23,469 nt of DNA from assembly GCA_037178675.1 (NCBI GenBank), contig JAYMGJ010000154.1, positions 1 through 23,469 of the forward strand, read 5' to 3'. The notes under the pieces were generated by a model. The model did no database searches. It was not told the DNA's origin and was given only the letters and a program-made list of their open reading frames with translations. This DNA comes from Scleroderma bovista (lineage: Eukaryota > Basidiomycota > Agaricomycetes > Boletales > Sclerodermataceae). A program made the translations under genes and the position numbers. Shown here in pieces: positions 18,553 through 23,469 of the stretch; the first letter of the stretch is position 1; every line of letters begins with the position of its first letter.

Positions 18553-18735
18553 GTGCATCCGGCGTAAACCGTCAACAAAGTGTGCACAAGACTGTGACCC
18601 ATATTAGTAGACTTAGTAATAGTCCTCTTTAGAGTAGATGTTACATGTCACACATCACATGTCACAGTCATGCATCACACTATTTGTTGTATATAAACAG
18701 CATTCATCGCTTATATAATATAACAGCTCTTGACC
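18553..18735 (+). repeat. copia 3' LTR remnant, copy B, cut at both ends
   Basis: Similarity to the other LTRs runs from GTGCATCCGGCGTAAACC to AACAGCTCTTGACC. About 31 bp holding the polypurine tract and the first ~14 bp of the LTR are deleted, and the last ~90 bp, including TTCAACA, are replaced by satellite DNA. A TATA box persists at 18690-18697. Confidence 0.9.
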
Positions 18736-19311
18736 CACATAATGTACCTACATTGTACCATACTTTATGGCCAGCGGGGGTTGACAATCGGCCGTATGTT
18801 ATGGGCCAGCTGGGGTCAGGCCGGACTAAAGGGTGTTGCCATGATTTATGGTCCGGCCAGTATGCAGAATTGTCACCATAATATAGGTTTGGGCCAGGAT
18901 GTAGGTATCACCATAGTGTATGGTCTGGCCAGAGTGTGTAGTTTAACCATAATATACAGTCCGGCCTGGGTGTAGGTGATACCATAGTGTATGGTCAGGC
19001 CAGGGTATGGGTGCATATTGAACAGTCCGGCCTGGGTGTGGGTGTCACCATAGTGTATGGTCGGGCCAGGGTAGGTGTGTCACCATATTGTACAGTCCGG
19101 CCTGGGTGTGGGTGTCACCATAGTGTATGGTCGGGCCAGGATAGGTATGTCATCATATTGTACAGTCCGGCCTGGGTGTGGGCATCACCATAGTGTATGG
19201 TCGGGCTGGGGTAGGTGTGTCACCATAATGGATAGTCCAGCCTGGGTGTGGGTGTCACCATAGTGTGTGGTCGGGCCAGGGTAGGTGTGTCACCATATTG
19301 TACAGTCCGGC
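18736..19311 (+). repeat. 35/70-bp satellite array, left part
   Basis: Two related 35-bp monomers alternate to form a 70-bp unit. One contains CACCATAGTGTATGGTCGGG, the other CACCATATTGTACAGTCCGG, and both end in CCTGGGTGTGGGTGT- or CCAGGGTAGGTGTGT-type text. The first ~150 bp are diverged. Open frames across it are artefacts. Confidence 0.9.
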
Positions 19312-19600
19312 TGTTGAAAGACCTACTTTGTCACTACCATTCTGTAGGCTTTACTGTTAGTTTCCTTATTTGTGCGACGAGTATCCTTACGTAAGCACAG
19401 AGGATTTTTCATCCGCTCGAGGACTCTTTTCACCTCAGTGTTCCACACCAGACACTGAGGTAAGACATCTAGTCACACTTTCATTTACTTAGTACTAACT
19501 TACTTAGTTTGCCTCTGAGCTAGGTTAGTTATATCTAGTGTTCCACACCAGACACTGAGTTTGCCTCTGAGCTAGTTCCCTGTGCACGAGCCATCTGACA
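19312..19600 (+). mobile_element. copia-like solo LTR inside the satellite
   Basis: It starts TGTTGAAAGACC, ends CATCTGACA, is about 289 bp and has no coding. It interrupts the 70-bp satellite, which resumes at about 19604. The flanks CCGGC (19307-19311) and CTGGC (19604-19608) could be a 5-bp target duplication with one C-to-T change, leaving ATA unexplained. Internally AGTGTTCCACACCAGACACT is present twice, 100 bp apart (19437, 19537). Confidence 0.6.
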
Positions 19601-19890
19601 ATACTGGCCTGGGTGTGGGTGTCACCATAGTGTATGGTCGGGCCAGGATAGGTGTGTCATCATATTGTACAGTCCGGCCTGGGTGTGGGCATCACCATAA
19701 TGGATAGTCTGGCCTGGGTGTGGGAATCACCATAGTGTATGGTCAGGCCAGGGTAGGGGTGTCACCATATTGTACAGTCCGGCCTGGGTGTGGGCATCAC
19801 CATAGTGCATGGTCGGGCCAGGTAGGTGTGTTACCATAATGGATAGTCCAGCCTGGGTGTGGGTGTCACAATAAGTGTATGGTTGGGCCA
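19601..19890 (+). repeat. 35/70-bp satellite array, right part
   Basis: The same alternating monomers continue after the solo LTR, with units more irregular (some half-units missing) until about 19890, followed by about 150 bp of unique sequence with no feature seen. Confidence 0.88.
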
Positions 19891-20040
19891 GAGAGGAAAA
19901 AATATTTGAAACAAGTCCAGGCTGATGATAGCCATGTCAGGATTGTATGTATTAGCAAAGACAAGACTGGTACTGTACTGAATGGAAATGATTATACAAG
20001 TAGTACAAGTTAATGATAAGCATTCAGGTGGTGTACTGGC

Positions 20041-20320
20041 CAGTAATGATTAATTGGTAATACCAACCGGTCAGTGTCATACCGGTAGCATACCAACTGG
20101 TCAGTGTCATATCAGCGGCATACCAACCGGTCACTATCATACCGGTAGCATACCAACCGGTAACTGTCATACCGGTAGCATACCAACCGGTCACTATCAT
20201 ACCGGTAGCATACCGGTGGCATACCAACCGGTCACTGTCATACCGGTAGCATACCGATCGGTCATTGTCATACTAGTAGGATATTCACTGGTCGTGGCAA
20301 TACTGGTAGGATAAGTATAC
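20041..20320 (-). repeat. 30-bp ACCGGT satellite, left array
   Basis: The plus-strand unit is CATACCAACCGGTCACTATC + ATACCGGTAG. The palindrome ACCGGT occurs about every 15 bp, so the 30-bp unit is a dimer of 15-bp halves. It is the reverse complement of the arrays at 22463-23230. About eight units are present; outer units have decayed to ACTGGT or ACCAGT. Confidence 0.9.
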
Positions 20321-20352
20321 TGACCAGTAATGGTGATACAGTAAAGTGATTT

Positions 20353-20592
20353 AAGTATGAGAATAGCACTCTGATGATTGTTGATTACTAGTGATGGTGA
20401 GACCAGATTGCTCAGGTATGAAGCCGGCAGGTATGGCATACACCGGACACCAAGACATGGTCCTGACTTCCCAATCAAGTTCCCTCACTCTGCCTATAAG
20501 GCCATATACTTATGAGAATAGCACCCCAATGCTTGTTGATTACTATGGGGGGACACCGGACTGATCAGGCATCCGGCCAGCAACTTTACACC
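20353..20592 (+). repeat. direct duplication, about 85 bp, offset about 155 bp
   Basis: TATGAGAATAGCAC...TGTTGATTACTA...GATTG/ACTG...TCAGG at 20353-20437 recurs diverged at 20508-20592. The stretch 20593-20768 up to the oxygenase pseudogene contains no other recognisable feature. Confidence 0.6.
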
Positions 20593-20768
20593 ATCAATAT
20601 CTAGTAAGACCCAGGGTGAGTTATGTTGAAAGAAAGGCGTACTATGCTGGCAGTCAATCACCCTGAGACCTGTGGGATTCTAGGAATACAATGCCCATGG
20701 GCAGGGGTACATTCAGAACACACTTCCGGCTTCCAGCAACTAGTTAAGATATACCGGTCACAGTTCCC

Positions 20769-22389
20769 ATGGCTTTCAGCACAAATCAGTCATTGACTGC
20801 TTCATTGCATCCTCCGTACAGACACATCCAATATTGCCAGATGGCCACATTCAACATGGGTGTCACTGACTATCACCTATCTGAAAGGATTGCTGGCTAC
20901 ATGCACCGGCGATTTCGCCATCTGGCACTAGACCCCGATTTTCCCCGGCCTGCACTTCCATTGGATATTCCATCCCATGGTTGCATCGGGATGAACCAAT
21001 TGGTTTCTGTTCTTGTTAAGGCATACAAAAATTGGAGTAAGTTCATTGCATGGCTCTAACATACCATCTGACTTTCCATCTCAGTTCCATCTGGCATTGA
21101 TCTCATACAACTTAGTAAGAGCCTGTCTGCAATGGAGTCCGGAGCTGACATGAAACAAGAGGCTCAGCTCCTAGAGAACCACCCACTGGTGATCAGGAGC
21201 ACCAGTAACATGCCTGCTATCTTATCGGAACCAGCAATCATCCTTGGGGAAGGAGATAGCATCGCTTTGTGGTACCTTCCAGGTGCCTTAGCTAGGCCAA
21301 TTCAGGTATGGTGGTCGATATTATGCATGCCTTGTCTGACATGTAGGTAAAGAAACATATTGTTACAGGCCTTCAGCCTCTTGGTGACAACCTCCAGAAG
21401 AGTATCAAAAACCAGAGTTGGAGAAACTCTGATCAATACTTCCGACCGGGAAGTACACCATCCGGATGTCTGGAGTTTTCACCAGCTAGGCATTTGCAAG
21501 GCCACTCGGTAGAGTTATATCTTTCTTCAGAAACAAATATAATTAACCTCGGGTACAGACAAGGAAACACACACCATCGGTTTCTGCAGGGCTTGCAACA
21601 CCAGCAGGCAAGGAATGGGGAAAGAATATTTGCCTCCCATCTGCCCTCCTTTCTGGTGCGCTATCTATAATGCACCCTCCACTCTATCATGCCGGTCTAG
21701 AGGCAAGGCAGAGGCTGGATGCATGGTCTATAGAGAACGATCCTGTGATGCAGGAAGCACTGGGGCATTGGTTGACCATATACACAAATCTCTCACTCAT
21801 TTCCAATTGGAAAACACCTTTGCACCAAGATCCCCAGTCCCGGTGTAGAGACAGTCCTGTCTCTAGGTGTGTAGATTGGTAGTACTGATACTGGACTCTT
21901 ACCTTAGCTATGTAGGCTTGTACTTAGCTTACTAAGCAACTTCCCTCTTTCCTCTGTATATGTTTGATCTCAGTCCTGGAGTGACTGAACATCTCTACTC
22001 TCCCTACTTCCTCTAGTCTCCCCAGTCCCTGGGAGCTCTGCCAGACCTCCAGAAGCCCCTGGGTCGAGCGTGCCTCACCTGAGGCAGCAGCAACACCCAA
22101 CCCCCCCCTACACCGGTCTGATTGGTTTGATCTACTCGCCACTGTCGGTGAATATCAAGATTGCTTCCTTAATATCCCAACCCTTGGAGTTCAGCTGGAA
22201 TATAGCCCAGGCACGGTTGTAGCATTTTCTGGTAGGCTCCTCAGGCATGGAGTGATTGAGGAGGGTGGAGACTGATGTTGCCTCACATACTACATGCAGG
22301 ATAACATTCATAATTGGCTCGGAGTCCCCAGGCCAGATCCAATGAGGCTTCACAAGGTCCAGGATGCGTTGTTGCAGTTGGAGGTGTAG
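20769..22389 (+). pseudogene. TET/JBP-type 2OG-Fe(II) oxygenase, split by a solo LTR
   Basis: Exons 20769-21036, 21085-21305, 21377-21508 and 21559-21843, then 22117-22389 after removing an inserted LTR. These join in phase to 393 codons including the TAG at 22387-22389. Introns are 48, 71 and 50 bp; intron 2 needs the acceptor CCTTCAG at 21376. The catalytic core shows SNWKTPLHQDPQSR with the HxD iron ligands (His 21823, Asp 21829), then WFDLLATVGEY, and EYSPGTVVAFSGRLLRHGV with the distal His (22246). This order matches the fungal TET/JBP family, which oxidises 5-methylcytosine or thymine in DNA. A single in-frame TGA (22273-22275) lies nine codons after the distal His. The start ATG is the first of the open frame; further 5' exons are possible. 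Both lesions make it a pseudogene. Confidence 0.75.
21844..22112 (+). mobile_element. solo LTR (269 bp) inserted in the oxygenase gene
   Basis: It begins TGTAGAGACAG and ends CCCCTACA, with 5-bp inverted ends TGTAG/CTACA and TG...CA. It is flanked by CCGG at 21840-21843 and 22113-22116. Removing it with one CCGG restores the codons for QSRSDWFDLLA in frame, which confirms both borders. An inverted relative lies at 9582-9859. Called an LTR from its ends and size; a small non-autonomous element of another class is possible. Confidence 0.85.
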
Positions 22390-22462
22390 ATTACCTTAAT
22401 TGGCCATGACTGGTAGTCCAATACATGTTTCTGGCAGGATATGCTTTATCCATGTAGAACAA

Positions 22463-22812
22463 TATGCTACCGGTATGACTGTTACCGGTCAGTATGCACC
22501 GGTATGACTGTTACCAGTCAGTATGCACCGGTATGACTGTTACCAGTCAGTATGCACCGGTATGACTGTTACCAGTCAGTATGCACCGGTATGACACACT
22601 GGTCGATATGCTCCCGGTATGACAGTGACCAGTCGGTATGCTACCGGTATGATAGTGACCGGTCGGTATGCTACAGATATGACACTGACCGGTTGGTATG
22701 CTACCGGTATGACAGTGACCGGTCGGTATGCTACCGGTATGAAGGCCACCGGTATTACAGTCACCACTTGACTCGCTACGGGCTGAGTATAATACCAGTA
22801 TGACCATTGGCG
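22463..22812 (+). repeat. 30-bp ACCGGT satellite, right array, opposite orientation
   Basis: The unit TATGCTACCGGTATGACAGT + GACCGGTCGG is the reverse complement of the left array unit. Early units are 29 bp with a CpG-lost ACCAGT in place of the second ACCGGT. Both strands give long spurious frames because the unit is a multiple of three. Confidence 0.92.
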
Positions 22813-22884
22813 GTCAGTATGCCCATATAGAACAGTATCTTCACAGGTCAAAACACAATACTAGGATGATACTGGTACACCACA

Positions 22885-23230
22885 TAGTGGTCAGTATGCT
22901 ACCGGTATGACTGTTACCGGTCGGCATAATAGCAGTACCTTCAGTACTGGCCAGTATAACACCAGTATGACCAACACCAGTTTGTATGCTACCGGTGGGA
23001 CAGTTACCAGTCAGTATAATAGTTGTATGCCCATTGCCAGTCGATATGCTACCACTATACCTATTATCCAGTGTAATACTGGGATGACCATCACTGGTCA
23101 CTACATCACTGGTCTGGTTTCTGTCTTCAAATACAATCCTGACAGGCTTATATTGCAAGCATCATGATTGCTGGTGTGTACGTGATTATTACCAGTCAAT
23201 ACCCCACATTTATTACCGGTGACCATTCCT
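22885..23230 (+). repeat. 30-bp ACCGGT satellite, degenerate continuation
   Basis: ACCGGT, ACCAGT and ACTGGT words continue at about 15-bp spacing with TATGCTACC and GTATGACC contexts, increasingly diverged towards 23230. Between the two parts (22813-22884) only traces of the unit remain. Confidence 0.8.
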
Positions 23231-23371
23231 CTGTGTCTTGTATGTGCCCTACCGGCCACCCATTCAACCGGCCTAAGGCAGGACTGCATCATGAATGTCA
23301 CATGGACCGTGAGAAATATCATTATCCTATTAAAGGCTTATATTTACCCAGGACCTCACTTGCCCGCAATC

Positions 23372-23469
23372 ATGTCTAACACCCTTGATGCCCACAATAT
23401 CTCCCTCGCTTTGCAATACATCAGGGTTCGGTTCCGACGGTTTACCTATGTGCTACAGCAACCCAACCC
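23372..23469 (+). CDS. possible start of an unidentified gene, cut by the window edge
   Basis: An ATG with A at -3 (CAATCATGTCT) opens a frame of 32 codons to the window end (MSNTLDAHNISLALQYIRV...). An AT-rich TATTAAAGGCTTATATTTA lies about 40-60 bp upstream and could be a promoter. It leaves the satellite region and has normal composition. Too short to assign; it may be chance. Confidence 0.3.
   Translation, partial: MSNTLDAHNISLALQYIRVRFRRFTYVLQQPN

Larger units (their letters stand above)
11087..18735 (+). mobile_element. Ty1/copia LTR retrotransposon, copy B (same family as copy A)
   Basis: It carries a 5' LTR, tRNA primer site, leader, gag, protease, GAG-pre-integrase, integrase, RT, RNase H and a damaged 3' LTR. 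It is closely similar to copy A wherever both exist. Damage includes a gag frameshift near 12218, a 2,068-bp foreign block at 13596-15663 that replaces 168 bp of integrase, TGA stops at 15871, 16652, 17105 and 17129, a 2-bp deletion near 16505, loss of the polypurine tract and loss of both LTR ends at 18553-18735. Arg codons of copy A are repeatedly Cys, Trp or His codons here, as expected for CpG decay. Confidence 0.95.

Noticed and set aside
20024..20314. Long frames on both strands with repeats such as YHTGSIPTG and WYATGMT
   Set aside because: The 30-bp unit is a multiple of three, so every strand is open; there is no start context or family similarity.
22547..23158. Repeat-protein-like frames (CYRYDSDRSV and similar)
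   Set aside because: Same satellite artefact, on both strands of the right arrays.
18736..23230. CRISPR-like array
   Set aside because: Tandem units without spacers, eukaryotic context and no associated genes.
1..23469. tRNA or rRNA genes
   Set aside because: No cloverleaf with A and B boxes or rRNA-like segment was seen; the tRNA-like match at 11366 is a primer site.

Overview
The window reads as repeat-rich accessory DNA from a basidiomycete fungus, most likely an Agaricomycete and possibly Boletales. The evidence is four lineage-expanded families found as broken genes with short (44-71 bp) GT-AG introns: a DUF6532-type protein, a FunK1-type kinase, a KDZ-type transposase and a TET/JBP-type 2OG-Fe(II) oxygenase. 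The repeats are fungal Ty1/copia and other LTR elements. No intact host gene is visible. Family names come from recognising motifs by eye, without any database search.

Layout. 1-4793: copia element copy A. Its 5' end lies off the window, and its pol holds a 681-bp solo LTR of another family (5-bp target duplication CCTAA). Its 3' LTR sits inside exon 7 of a minus-strand DUF6532-type gene (4794-6658), so the insertion broke that gene. 6841-7457: minus-strand FunK1 C-lobe fragment. 7728-8470: plus-strand KDZ C-terminal fragment. Both of these lost their N-terminal parts at the same ~300-bp junction. 8471-11086: no supported gene; 33-bp repeats, an LTR-like repeat (9582-9859), a C5 heptamer tract and a TGATTACCAAAAATGTG-type minisatellite.

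11087-18735: copia copy B, nearly complete. It has a 5' LTR, a primer site matching the anticodon arm of initiator tRNA-Met, a leader with a strong candidate intron, gag, protease, a 2,068-bp foreign minus-strand block that replaces 168 bp of integrase, and RT/RNase H still open with an intact YVDD. Its 3' LTR is cut at both ends. 18736-19890: 35/70-bp satellite interrupted by a 289-bp solo LTR. 20041-23230: arrays of a 30-bp unit with ACCGGT palindromes lie in opposite orientation on either side of a TET/JBP-type oxygenase pseudogene (20769-22389). That gene was split by a 269-bp solo LTR with a CCGG target duplication. A possible new gene starts at 23372.

Common theme: the premature stops are almost all TGA where a relative or context suggests CGA. 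The two copia copies also differ largely by CG to TG/CA changes. This fits deamination of methylated CpG acting on transposons and on duplicated host genes alike.
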